Shown one piece after another: positions 17,805 through 26,516 of a stretch of 64,000 nucleotides of DNA (its first letter is position 1; the number at the start of each line of letters is the position of its first letter). The notes beneath the pieces are model-generated. The model worked only from the letters and a program-made list of their open reading frames with translations, was not told the origin of the DNA and searched no databases. The position numbers were made by a program, and so were the translations under genes. The stretch comes from UBA11865 sp963749825 (lineage in GTDB: Bacteria > Chloroflexota > Anaerolineae > Promineifilales > Promineifilaceae). The DNA is taken from NCBI GenBank assembly GCA_963749825.1, contig CAVVOI010000012.1:1054001-1118000 (forward strand), read 5' to 3'.

Positions 17805-18899
17805 TTAAGCCAAGTGATCGGCGAGCAATTCGTATAAATTTTGGGTGCGCAATCCAAAGCGACCGGCATGCCGATTCAATTGGGCCAGACTGCCAGAATC
17901 CTCGGTGATCAGTAAACGCACGCCTCGTTCCAGCGCATCGCCGAGCCTTGAATAAGTGAGATGGTTGGCGATATGGGGCTGGGTATATTGCAGGGCAACG
18001 TTACCGCTCGGATGAGCACGCTCGCGGCGCCAGAATAATTCACGAGCTGGTGAGGGCATCACGGCCGCCAACAGTTGGCGTGGGGCTTCATGCCGGGTAC
18101 TGATCCGGATGGCATGCGTGGGATCAAGATAAGCATAGGGCGTCTGATCGTCGCCTTGTTTGAATGCCAGATTCCCCGCCTGCAATTGTTCGGCCAGGAA
18201 AGGTATTACTTCTAGCAAACCAATCTCCTGTGGCCATTCCATACCTAATCGTTCCTCATGGAGCTGCCGGAAAGCATAATAATCGCCGGGCGCCAGCACG
18301 AGCATACTCTTGGCCCCAATTTCCTCCAATTCAGTTAGAGTCGCCTGGGCTAACTTAGCGGCCGTTTCAGGATATCCCAAACTACTGGCCAAATAACCAT
18401 TATTGCGTCCAACTCCGATCGGCACCGGCTTGACGCCAACCGTCTCCAATAACATCAAGACCGAGTCCAACATTTCCGAGCCCAGGAAATGAGCGTCGTC
18501 GCCGATGAATAGGGCTACTTCACCTGAAGCGCCATTTCTATCTGGTACGTCTGCTCCGTAGGGATTGCCCCAATTTTGCAGCTTCTCATGTACCTCGTAG
18601 GCGGCCGGCGGCGCCAGGCCTTGGTCAACGATTTCTGCTCGCATCGCCGCGATGGCCGAAGGTAGCGGTTGGTCTGTTACACAATTTGCCCGGCAAGTGC
18701 CGCAGTCGGCGCAACTGTAAATCATGTCGACGCTATTTTCGTCGAGCTCAATGACCCCTCTTCGAACAGAGGCGATGGTTAGACCCCAACCATGGGGAGT
18801 CAGCGTTTCTTTCCGTGTAACATGGCCGACTGGACAAACATGGCGGCACATCAAGCAGTAGCGACAATTCTCAGTGGTATCTATCACGTTCTTTATCAT
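17805..18899 (-). CDS. 4Fe-4S iron-sulfur protein, GlcF-like oxidase subunit
   Basis: A 364-residue cytoplasmic iron-sulfur protein. Two N-terminal clusters are visible: CRYCLMCRHVCPVGH (residues ~13-27) and CADCGTCRANC (~63-73). The C-terminal part resembles the electron-transfer half of glycolate/lactate oxidases but lacks a clear pair of CCG motifs, so it may be a divergent or shortened member. It follows the FAD subunit gene after a 47-base gap, and the two probably form a membrane-associated oxidase for a 2-hydroxy acid, with electrons going to quinone. Confidence 0.82.
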   Translation of the reverse strand: MIKNVIDTTENCRYCLMCRHVCPVGHVTRKETLTPHGWGLTIASVRRGVIELDENSVDMIYSCADCGTCRANCVTDQPLPSAIAAMRAEIVDQGLAPPAAYEVHEKLQNWGNPYGADVPDRNGASGEVALFIGDDAHFLGSEMLDSVLMLLETVGVKPVPIGVGRNNGYLASSLGYPETAAKLAQATLTELEEIGAKSMLVLAPGDYYAFRQLHEERLGMEWPQEIGLLEVIPFLAEQLQAGNLAFKQGDDQTPYAYLDPTHAIRISTRHEAPRQLLAAVMPSPARELFWRRERAHPSGNVALQYTQPHIANHLTYSRLGDALERGVRLLITEDSGSLAQLNRHAGRFGLRTQNLYELLADHLA

Positions 18900-18946
18900 G
18901 CGATCATTCCTTCGCTTTGTTCAGCGGCGTAAGCCGGTTCCAAGCG

Positions 18947-20383
18947 TTAGAAACCGAAGCCCACTTTGCCCGGGTTCATGATCCCGTTGGGGTCGATCAT
19001 CTTTTTCAGCCTGAGCATAAAGGGCCATGCATCGCCATATTGGCGGCGCATGTAGCGGGCCAATTTAAGGCCTACACCATGATGCTCATTAATCATCCCG
19101 CCATTCTCTAGCACGGCCGTCATAGCCGTGTTCCATACCCGGTTATGTAACCGCAAGGCTTCTTCTGGATCTTCAGGTGGATTCTCGATGATGAAACGAC
19201 AATACAACATCACGCCCCAATGGAACCAATGAGAAAAATGACCGATGAACTTCGCATCCCATTCGACGAACCCTTCCTCGACTGCTTTCTTTTCCGCCCA
19301 ATATAAGTTTTCGATCTTGTCGTAGGTGGTGACAGTTTCTGTCGTGCCGTACATCCAGGGCAGTTTCAAACTTTGCGGCGGGTAGTAAAAGTCATACCGG
19401 TGTTCCCACCAGCGCTCGCCTGGTTCCCGGCCCAAATCCCGGGCGCCCATTTCAGTGCAGATCTCCAGGGCTTTTCTCTCCTGTAGCGAAGCAAGATCAG
19501 GATCGCCGTCAAAGCCAAGCACCATGTACGCCCCCTCCAGTTCATAGCCAAGGATCTTTTTAATCCTGGACAGCGTCTCTGTGGGATCGTAAAGGCGAAT
19601 GACGAAGGGATCGAGTCGTTTGGTCATGATCTGGCGCCCGGCCTCCAGGGCCTTTCCCAGGTCGTCAAACAATAATGCACGTAGATACCGTGTCTCAGGC
19701 AGGTAATCCAACTGCATGGTCGCCTTGGTAATAATGCCAAAAGTCCCTTCAGCGCCCAAGAACAAGCGGAAGAAATCCGGCCCGGATGCGTGTTGGGGTA
19801 CCAGCGGCGTATGGATGACCTCCCCCGTTGGCAACACGACCTCCATGTTAAGCACCATGTCCTCGGCCTTGCCGTATTTGGTGCTAGTGGTTCCTGTGCC
19901 ACGTGGCGCCAGGCAGCCGCCCAAGGTGGCGCAATTTGCCGATGCTGGATAATGGGGCAGCATCAATCCTTTCTCGTTTACAACCCATTCCAACTGGGAC
20001 AAGATGATGCCGGCTTCGGCCGTGACCGTCAGGGATCTTTCGTCGATTTCGAGGATCTTATCCAGGCGTTTGAGATCGACGACGATGCCCCCGTATACCG
20101 GCAGCGCACCCCCTTGGGTACCCGATCCGCCACCAAAGGGGATGACCGGGATGCGGTATTTGTTGGCGATTTCCATGATGGCAGTTATTTCTTCGACATC
20201 GCCTGGTTGAACGATATAGTCAGGTGTCATCAACTTCTGACCGCGGTCTAACCACATCTGGGGCATCCACGACCAATCGGTTGAATAGACGAGTTGGTCA
20301 ATTTTGTCGACTGATATGAAATCTTGGCCGACGACCTCTTCCAATTCGCTGCGTATCATTTCACTTTGGATGCCTACTCTCAT
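18947..20383 (-). CDS. FAD-binding oxidoreductase, GlcD-like (VAO family)
   Basis: A 478-residue flavoprotein. The PCMH FAD-binding domain (VIPFGGGSGTQGGALP near residue 78; ASANCATLGGCLAPRGTG near 145) is followed by an FAD-oxidase C-terminal domain ending in INEHHGVGLKLARY and IMNPGKVG. This is the layout of glycolate oxidase subunit D, alkyldihydroxyacetone-phosphate synthase and related 2-hydroxyacid oxidases; the HHGVG motif is shared by several of them. Together with the adjacent iron-sulfur gene it forms a two-subunit counterpart of the fused enzyme at 2128-5061. The substrate is not predictable. Confidence 0.88.
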   Translation of the reverse strand: MRVGIQSEMIRSELEEVVGQDFISVDKIDQLVYSTDWSWMPQMWLDRGQKLMTPDYIVQPGDVEEITAIMEIANKYRIPVIPFGGGSGTQGGALPVYGGIVVDLKRLDKILEIDERSLTVTAEAGIILSQLEWVVNEKGLMLPHYPASANCATLGGCLAPRGTGTTSTKYGKAEDMVLNMEVVLPTGEVIHTPLVPQHASGPDFFRLFLGAEGTFGIITKATMQLDYLPETRYLRALLFDDLGKALEAGRQIMTKRLDPFVIRLYDPTETLSRIKKILGYELEGAYMVLGFDGDPDLASLQERKALEICTEMGARDLGREPGERWWEHRYDFYYPPQSLKLPWMYGTTETVTTYDKIENLYWAEKKAVEEGFVEWDAKFIGHFSHWFHWGVMLYCRFIIENPPEDPEEALRLHNRVWNTAMTAVLENGGMINEHHGVGLKLARYMRRQYGDAWPFMLRLKKMIDPNGIMNPGKVGFGF

Positions 20384-20486
20384 TTATTAGGCCTTCCTTT
20401 TCCACATCCTCGAGGGAATGTAGGGTATCAACTTGGTGCCAGGACCGGGACTCGCCCCAGTCCTCCAAACCTGTGCTAACAAGGCA

Positions 20487-20798
20487 CTAGGCGACGAGCA
20501 CCTTCTCTTCGGTCAATAAGTGGGTCCGGGTTGAACAGTGGGCCGCCGCGTCTTCGGCCGCCGCTTTGCCCTCGGGCGTCGAGAATGCCGCGATCCGGGC
20601 ATCGTTGTCGTCAAACCAGAATTCCGATACAGCATGGCAAGGCAAGTCCGGACTATCTTCCAGAACAACGCTCATACGATAATGACGAAGTCCGGGAAGT
20701 TTTTTGCCCAGAGCCGGATGTTCTTCGAGAGCCCATTTACGAAACTCCTCCAGGCTGATATCTTCCTTACGTTTCAACAATGAAATGACTTTAAGCAT
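20487..20798 (-). CDS. EthD-domain protein
   Basis: A 103-residue protein of the dimeric alpha/beta-barrel EthD family (FRKWALEEHPALGKKLPGLRHY; SEFWFDDNDARIAAF). Such small proteins accompany degradation pathways for ethers, polyketide-like compounds and esters, and are used as small lyases, cyclases or decarboxylases. Start is the ATG at 20798, preceded by AGGAG 8 bases away; an ATG 30 bases further upstream has no ribosome site. It follows the molybdenum hydroxylase genes and precedes the GlcD-like gene, so it likely acts in the same pathway. Confidence 0.82.
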   Translation of the reverse strand: MLKVISLLKRKEDISLEEFRKWALEEHPALGKKLPGLRHYRMSVVLEDSPDLPCHAVSEFWFDDNDARIAAFSTPEGKAAAEDAAAHCSTRTHLLTEEKVLVA

Positions 20799-20895
20799 TG
20801 ATACATCTCCTAATACTTGGATTGGCACGAAACGCCCAATCTACCAGAATCCTCTGGTAAAAACACCTATCGTGTCGTTGATTATTGGTTCTCTG

Positions 20896-21907
20896 TTAAG
20901 TTCCGTTCGCTTCTTTTTCCTCCAGACCTCTCAGGATTTTTTCAGGCGTGACCGGTAATTCAGTGAAACGGATGCCTATGGCATCGTAGATAGCATTGAC
21001 GATAGCCGGGATCGGCGAGTTGGCCGTCATCTCACCCACTCCTTTCACACCAAAAGGACCTGTCGAAGAAGGGTATTCTAGGACAAGACTTTCGATCGTC
21101 GGGAATATCCGCAGCGCCTGGAATGAGATAATCGCTATAACTACCCGGACTATGATCGACTGCCGGATAGTAGGGAGCAGTAGTCTCCATCAAGGCATGG
21201 GCCATGCCCATCACAGAACCACCTGAAATCTGGCCCTCGACCAGCGCCGGATTTACCTGGCGGCCGATTTCGTAGGCACTCTTGAGGCTCAGTACTTCGA
21301 CCTGACCAGTTTCAGTATCCACTTCGACCACGGCAACTGTACAGGCATGAGCCTCCGTACTGTCAGGGTCCATAGCTCCGGTTTCTGGATCGACGTCGCT
21401 CTTCGGTTTCATGTATATGCCACGACCTGAGATCGTCTTAGCATATTTAAAGTGAGCCGCCAGGGCTGTATCCACCAGGCCGATGTTCCGGCTGGGTACG
21501 CCCTTCACCAGAATGTTGCCCTGTCCATCGGTTTCCAAATCTTCAGGGCTGACTTCCAACTCATCGGCCGCTACCTCCAACAAGACCTTGCGAGCCTCTT
21601 GGGCCGCCATGATCACGGCATTTCCCACCCGGTGGGTAGCCCGGCTGGCGAAGGTGCCCATGCAGTGCGGCCCGGTGTCTGTATCGGCCGTATCGATCAT
21701 GACATTTTCTACGGGCACACCCAGGGCATCGGCCCCGATTTGGGCGATCACTGTTTTCAACCCCTGGCCCAGGTCAGTGCTAGATAAGCTAATGACGAAG
21801 GTGCCGGTCGTCGTTGCGTGAATTAAGGCCTGGCTGGGATCGCCGCCCAGATTCATACCTGTAGGGTAATTGACGGCCGCCATCCCTGTCCCTTTTAATT
21901 TAGCCAT
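20896..21907 (-). CDS. Molybdenum hydroxylase, C-terminal molybdopterin subunit (NdhM-like), one frame break
   Basis: About 336 residues after repair, corresponding to the C-terminal half of a xanthine-dehydrogenase-type molybdopterin subunit. It shows SSTDLGQGLKTVIAQI, MGTFASRATHRVGNAV and the terminal GPFGVKGVGEM with the catalytic Glu. The frame breaks at 21101-21103: ATTCCCGACG has one C too many, and removing it gives DIPTIESLVLEYPSSTGPFG and a TAA at 20896-20898. The start at 21907 has AAGGAGG 6 bases upstream, and its ATG overlaps the stop of the preceding subunit, so the division of the large subunit into two polypeptides is real and translationally coupled. Confidence 0.85.
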
Positions 21908-23246
21908 GGTTGCCTCCTTCTCTATCATTCGAGTTCATTGCCTTAAGGTGTTCGGGCAGTTCATGGCCCACCATCTCGGCCGCGGCTTGCATCACCTCGA
22001 TCAAAGTGGCATCTTCGACAACCTTGCGGTGCGGTTTGATGTCCCCATTCCTGTAGGCATTCACAAAACGAATTTCCCAGGGGTCCATGCCGATGGTCTC
22101 GGCGATTTTGTCCATTTGCACTTCCAGTGCGAACGAGGCCGGCGTCACGCCAAAGCCTCGCATGGCGCTGCCCGGCTGCCGGTTGGTGTAAACGCAGTGA
22201 GCGTCAATGGACACGTTGGGAATGTTATAGGGTCCTGCCACGTTGGCCGCGTGCTTTGTCACGGCATAAGGTGTATGCCGGTTATAAGCACCAGCATCGG
22301 CATAGCTCGTCACCTGCCGGGCTACGATCCGGCCGTCCTTCATCACGCCATCCTTGTAATACATCCGCCAGGCGCCTCGCGTTGAAGAAACGCGCATCTC
22401 TTCATCGCGCATATACACATAACGCACCGGCCGGCCGGTCTTCATGGCCGCCAGGATGGCGATAGGTTCGACGATGACATCTACCTTTCCGCCAAATCCG
22501 CCGCCGACAGTCCCACCAACTAAGTGCAATTTGTTGAAGGGAATTTCGAGGATCAAAGCTGCATTGTCCAGGGTGAAGAAAAGAGCTTGGGTATTGGTAT
22601 AGACCGTATACCGCCCATCAGCCTCCGGCTTGACGATGCAACCCGTCGTCTCGGTTGGCGCATGCTCAATGGGGCTTGTCTGGTATCGTTCTTCGACGAT
22701 ATAGTCAGCCTCGGCAAAGCCCTTATCTACATCACCATAACGGACCCGACGGCAATGGTGGCCTTCGTAAACGAAATAGTTTGTGCCCCAATGTTTCAGA
22801 ATGGGTGCATCGGGTTTTAACGCTTCTTCGACGTCGAAAACCGCCGGCAGCTCCTCTAAATCAAGCTGGACTTTACCGGCCGCTTCCATCGCCGCTTCTT
22901 CGGTCTCAGCGATAATGGCGGCTATCTGCTCACCTCTGAATCGGGCCGTTTCCTCAGCCAGCACCGGTTCTTCGTCTGGCCCTACACCGATCAAACATAA
23001 GATCGTATAAATATTCTTGGGAACGTCTTTATAGGTCAGGGCGCGAACGAAACCGGGCACCTGCTCAGCTTCCGAAAAATCAATACCATTGATCTTGGCA
23101 TGAGGTACTGGGCTACGCACCATTTTCAGGTGCAGCATATCCCGAAACTTGATATCGTCGATGTAGGTTGTTGTTCCGGTCACATGGCCCAGGCCATCTC
23201 GGCGTTGGATTGATTGACCGACTGCGTTCAAATTATCCGCGTTCAT
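21900..23246 (-). CDS. Molybdenum hydroxylase, N-terminal molybdopterin subunit (NdhL-like)
   Basis: A 448-residue N-terminal half of a xanthine-dehydrogenase-family molybdopterin subunit. It begins with the ald_Xan_dh_C2 domain (RRDGLGHVTGTTTYIDDI), and contains the cofactor-binding GGTVGGGFGGK near residue 245 and QPGSAMRGFGVTPASFALE near 355. The protein ends at 21900 where a normal single large subunit would continue for over 300 residues; the next gene supplies that part. Its first four bases overlap the end of the [2Fe-2S] gene. Sizes and order match nicotinate dehydrogenase of Eubacterium barkeri (NdhF, NdhS, NdhL, NdhM). The substrate, probably a heterocycle or aldehyde-like compound, is unknown. 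Confidence 0.88.
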   Translation of the reverse strand: MNADNLNAVGQSIQRRDGLGHVTGTTTYIDDIKFRDMLHLKMVRSPVPHAKINGIDFSEAEQVPGFVRALTYKDVPKNIYTILCLIGVGPDEEPVLAEETARFRGEQIAAIIAETEEAAMEAAGKVQLDLEELPAVFDVEEALKPDAPILKHWGTNYFVYEGHHCRRVRYGDVDKGFAEADYIVEERYQTSPIEHAPTETTGCIVKPEADGRYTVYTNTQALFFTLDNAALILEIPFNKLHLVGGTVGGGFGGKVDVIVEPIAILAAMKTGRPVRYVYMRDEEMRVSSTRGAWRMYYKDGVMKDGRIVARQVTSYADAGAYNRHTPYAVTKHAANVAGPYNIPNVSIDAHCVYTNRQPGSAMRGFGVTPASFALEVQMDKIAETIGMDPWEIRFVNAYRNGDIKPHRKVVEDATLIEVMQAAAEMVGHELPEHLKAMNSNDREGGNHG

Positions 23247-23734
23247 CCTTCACCTCCATGATGGCCGTTCATCCGACCGGCCGCATCTTGAATGGCCTGG
23301 ATGATTGGCTCGTAGCCGGTACAGCGGCAGACATTCCCAGCCAGGGCATCGATTATCTCTTGCCGGCTGGGATGAGGAGTACGATCCAACAATGCCTTTG
23401 AAACCATGATGATTCCAGGGGTGCAGTAGCCACATTGGGTGGCGAAATTTTCGAAGAAAGCCTCCTGAATGGGATGCAGACCGTGATCTGGCGTGATACC
23501 CTCCAAGGTGGTTAATTCCTTTCCGGCGATATCTTCGACTGGCAGTAGGCAAGAAGTCATCGGCTCGCCGTCAACCAATACTGTACAACTGCCACATCCA
23601 CCTTGCCGGCAGCCAATTTTCGTGGCCGTGTAACCTAATTGCTCTCGCAACAAGGTTTGAACGGTAGTCAAGGGTTTTATCATGACATCCGTCTCGCGAC
23701 CGTTTAAATTAAAAGTAATGATTTTTACGGCCAT
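23243..23734 (-). CDS. Molybdenum hydroxylase [2Fe-2S] subunit
   Basis: A 163-residue iron-sulfur subunit with two [2Fe-2S] clusters: a plant-ferredoxin-type one (CRQGGCGSCTVLVDGEP with a later Cys in TSCLLPV) and an alpha-helical one (CGYCTPGIIM and CRCTGYEPI). It relays electrons from the molybdenum site to the FAD subunit. The gene starts 3 bases after the FAD subunit stop and overlaps the next gene by 4 bases (ATGA), so the four subunit genes form one tight operon. Confidence 0.94.
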   Translation of the reverse strand: MAVKIITFNLNGRETDVMIKPLTTVQTLLREQLGYTATKIGCRQGGCGSCTVLVDGEPMTSCLLPVEDIAGKELTTLEGITPDHGLHPIQEAFFENFATQCGYCTPGIIMVSKALLDRTPHPSRQEIIDALAGNVCRCTGYEPIIQAIQDAAGRMNGHHGGEG

Positions 23735-23736
23735 TT

Positions 23737-24582
23737 TTATCCCTCCTCTCCGGCTAATTGTTTTAGAGCCCGGCCGACGAACACGTTCACCATTTTACGG
23801 CGATACCATTCACTGGCGATGGCGTCCGTAGCTGGCTGGCTCTCTTCAGCCGCCGCTTTGGCTGCCGCTTCGATGGTGTTTTCGTCCAGTGCCGACCCTT
23901 CCAGAATTGCCTCTGCATTAAGAGGCCGGAACGGGTGTGGACCGACGGCGTTCAAAGCAAGGCGGGCCTTTTTAACTTGGCCATTCTGGCTCACGATATG
24001 GACCGCCACGGTAACCACGGCCGGCGTATTCGCTTCTTTCCGGCCATACTTGATAAAAGCTGTTTGCCCTTCAGGCATAGGAACCCATATTTCGACTAAA
24101 ATTTCGTCATCTTCGAGCACGTTGGTCATGAAGCCGGTATAGAAACCGGAAACGGGCACGGCATGTTCTCCACCTCGGCTGACCAGTTTGAGCTCAGCGT
24201 CTAGGGCCAACAGGGCCGTGGCCAAATCACCGGCCGGCGGCGGCACGAAGAAATTTCCACCGACGGTGGCCATATTCCGTACAGCCCAGGCGGCCGTATT
24301 ACCGGCCGCTTCACGAAGCATAGGAATGGGCGCCTCGTTCAGTATCTGGCTGAGCGTGGTCGTGGCGCCGATGACCACGCCATTTTTTTCTTGGCGAATG
24401 TAATTCAGACCCGTTTTCCGAAGCCCCAACACTTGTTCAGGCGCTGAAATGCCTTCATTAATGAGTGGCATCGTGACCGTACCTCCGCCCATCACTAACA
24501 GGGCATCTTCATGCTCGGAAACGAGCTGCAATGCCTCGTCAAGTGATTGGGGCAGAAAATAGTTTGTTACGGACACATCCAT
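23737..24582 (-). CDS. Molybdenum hydroxylase FAD subunit
   Basis: A 281-residue FAD-binding subunit of the xanthine dehydrogenase/CO dehydrogenase medium-chain family. The FAD motifs are LLVMGGGTV (residues ~28-36) and MATVGGNFFVPPPAGDLATALLALDAE (~105-130), and a CO-dehydrogenase flavoprotein C-terminal domain follows (ALNAVGPHPFRPLNAE). First gene of the operon; a very strong ribosome site (AAGGAGG) precedes its ATG. It would pass electrons to NAD or another acceptor. Confidence 0.93.
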   Translation of the reverse strand: MDVSVTNYFLPQSLDEALQLVSEHEDALLVMGGGTVTMPLINEGISAPEQVLGLRKTGLNYIRQEKNGVVIGATTTLSQILNEAPIPMLREAAGNTAAWAVRNMATVGGNFFVPPPAGDLATALLALDAELKLVSRGGEHAVPVSGFYTGFMTNVLEDDEILVEIWVPMPEGQTAFIKYGRKEANTPAVVTVAVHIVSQNGQVKKARLALNAVGPHPFRPLNAEAILEGSALDENTIEAAAKAAAEESQPATDAIASEWYRRKMVNVFVGRALKQLAGEEG

Positions 24583-24668
24583 ACCTCCTTATCTAATATC
24601 GATGACCAGAAGCCATCTTCCCTTCAATACACTTATGTCAATTAAAACGATTGATCGACAAGAACTAA

Positions 24669-25340
24669 TCACGTGTCTAACAATGCGAAAAAGCGGGCCG
24701 GCGACCCTTCGGCGCCCCGGATCTTGATGAAGGGGGCAAAGAATTGAAATCTATGACCGACCGGCAACTGGGAAAAATTCGTTAACTGCTGCATCAAGAT
24801 CGACCCATTTTCTAGGATGACCTTATGGATGATGAAATCTTCGGATGTGAAATCAGGCAAGCGGGCGCAATATTCGCTGAAGCAGTCGAATCCGATCGCC
24901 TTCGCGCCCCGGTCGACCAGCCATTGAGCCGCTTCAGGCGAGCAGTAAGGCGACTCCATATAGTAAGTGGGGAAATTGCCCCAGTGCTTCTCGGTCCAAT
25001 CTGTGCGAACTAGGACGATGTCCCCCTGCTGGATTTCAGAAGCATGGGTTTCCAGATCGGCCACCGAAATCTCGTGGTTGGCCTCGGCAAAGCTTAAATC
25101 TACCACCAGGGCCTGGCCAAATACGCGCTCCAAGGCAACATCCGCGGCCGTCTCGCCGTCCTCTTGGACATGCTTGGTAAAATCGACGTGGGATCCAGTG
25201 TGTAACAACATTTCGATCTTGCTGGCCTGCCAAAATCCCGGACCGCGATGGTAACTGGTCAGCTCAAGCTGGATACCAACCGATGGTGGGCTAAGCGTAT
25301 CTTCGCCAATTGGAACGGAAAGATCGACGATGCGAGTCAT
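24669..25340 (-). CDS. Cyclase-family (kynurenine formamidase-like) metal hydrolase
   Basis: A 223-residue member of the cyclase family (PF04199), metal-dependent hydrolases that include kynurenine formamidase and isatin hydrolase. The metal-binding HTGSHVDFTKH motif is at residues ~46-56 and DIVLVRTDW, conserved in the family, near 115. These enzymes open amide or lactam bonds such as those in isatin or N-formylkynurenine. Its place directly before the molybdenum hydroxylase is suggestive: a hydroxylated N-heterocycle could be opened by such an enzyme. This is inference from neighbourhood. Confidence 0.88.
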   Translation of the reverse strand: MTRIVDLSVPIGEDTLSPPSVGIQLELTSYHRGPGFWQASKIEMLLHTGSHVDFTKHVQEDGETAADVALERVFGQALVVDLSFAEANHEISVADLETHASEIQQGDIVLVRTDWTEKHWGNFPTYYMESPYCSPEAAQWLVDRGAKAIGFDCFSEYCARLPDFTSEDFIIHKVILENGSILMQQLTNFSQLPVGHRFQFFAPFIKIRGAEGSPARFFALLDT

Positions 25341-25417
25341 GTCTTTCTCCGAAATCTGCAGAAATGATTCAAAACATTATGTCAAATATTAATGTGAAAA
25401 TTGCCTTTTTATATCAC

Positions 25418-26452
25418 TTAGATGCCCATCAGACACTGCATAATGAGCCAATCCAATTCCTCGTAATCGCGAGCGGCGATCAATTCGCCTACGGTTTCTC
25501 GATCAAGGGCACGGGACACTTCGACCAGGCGCAGGAAAGTGTCCAGGCTATTTCGTAGATGTTTCGTGCTGAGATCAGCCGGTTGCGTGCGGATGGCTTT
25601 CACATCCAGGCCGACCATGCCTATTTCCCAGAAACGATTCTCATCTAAAACACGGACCTGGTTAAAGGCTCGCCGCAAATCGACGGATCCGAACGAACGA
25701 TCCTGGTCGAATTTGAGCCCATTCTGGTCATTTAGATGGACGCTCCATAACTTATCAAAGGCAAGAGCGAAACTGATTTCATCGGCCGGATCGAGGCCAG
25801 CTAATACAGCGTGGGCTGACTCCATCAAGACACCAACGCGGGCGGGATCGCTGCTTTGCATACCAAGAGCCAGCCCATGACCCATGGTTGGAATATAGGC
25901 CAGGTCCATTGGCTCATTCGGTTTCGGCTCGATAGCGATATGCACATCTGGATCGTATTCCAGCACGGCATTGAGGGCTTCCAATAGATGGTGAGTTGCT
26001 TTGACGGCGTCCTTCGCTTCCCGCAAATAAGTGCCTTCGCGCGCCAACCACCAAACCATCAAATGGGTGTCTAATTCACGGCCGATATCAACCGCCTTTT
26101 TTGTCCTATCGATGGCATAGGCGCGAACGGCAGGATCGTTCGCCGTAAATGCGCCGTCGACAGTGATCGGCTGCTCCCAAAGTCGAGGGGCAACGAATTC
26201 GGCTACCAGCCCGTTATCTTCAAGCTTTCGCCGCATTACCTGTGCTTCCTGGCGGATTTCGGCCGGTGAAAGATCGTCTAGCTCAGGAACCGCGTCATCG
26301 TCGTGAAACTGAACGGCATCGAAACCTAACTCCCGGTAAACCGGCAATTTATCATCGAAGGATATAGATGCTCTTACCGGCGGACCAAAGGGATCCGCTC
26401 CTTCATGAATATTCCAGGGTCCAAATGAAAAACGATAACCATATTTGTTCAT
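25418..26452 (-). CDS. Xylose isomerase-like protein (short XylA type)
   Basis: A 344-residue TIM barrel resembling actinobacterial-type xylose isomerases (usually about 388 residues). Catalytic and metal residues keep family spacing: His50-Asp53 (FHDDD), Trp in MVWWLAREG, Glu175/Lys177 (IEPKPNEP), Glu211 and His214 (MESAHAVLAG), Asp242, Asp249, Asp251 (KFDQD) and Asp283 (GLDVKAIRTQP). It should therefore be an active aldose-ketose isomerase, converting D-xylose to D-xylulose or a related pair. The shorter length comes mainly from loops. A xylulokinase gene lies about 4 kb upstream in the same direction, with D-lyxose isomerase between them. Confidence 0.86.
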   Translation of the reverse strand: MNKYGYRFSFGPWNIHEGADPFGPPVRASISFDDKLPVYRELGFDAVQFHDDDAVPELDDLSPAEIRQEAQVMRRKLEDNGLVAEFVAPRLWEQPITVDGAFTANDPAVRAYAIDRTKKAVDIGRELDTHLMVWWLAREGTYLREAKDAVKATHHLLEALNAVLEYDPDVHIAIEPKPNEPMDLAYIPTMGHGLALGMQSSDPARVGVLMESAHAVLAGLDPADEISFALAFDKLWSVHLNDQNGLKFDQDRSFGSVDLRRAFNQVRVLDENRFWEIGMVGLDVKAIRTQPADLSTKHLRNSLDTFLRLVEVSRALDRETVGELIAARDYEELDWLIMQCLMGI

Positions 26453-26516
26453 GATTCTTCTCTTTGTTAGCTGCTTATGACCTCAACGACGATAATCCTC
26501 TTGCTGTTGTTAGCAC

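Noticed and set aside
21900..21928. Molybdenum hydroxylase large subunit split by a sequencing error
   Set aside because: Unlike the other breaks, the second part has a strong ribosome site and its own ATG, and the first part ends in a natural short tail, so the split is treated as real.
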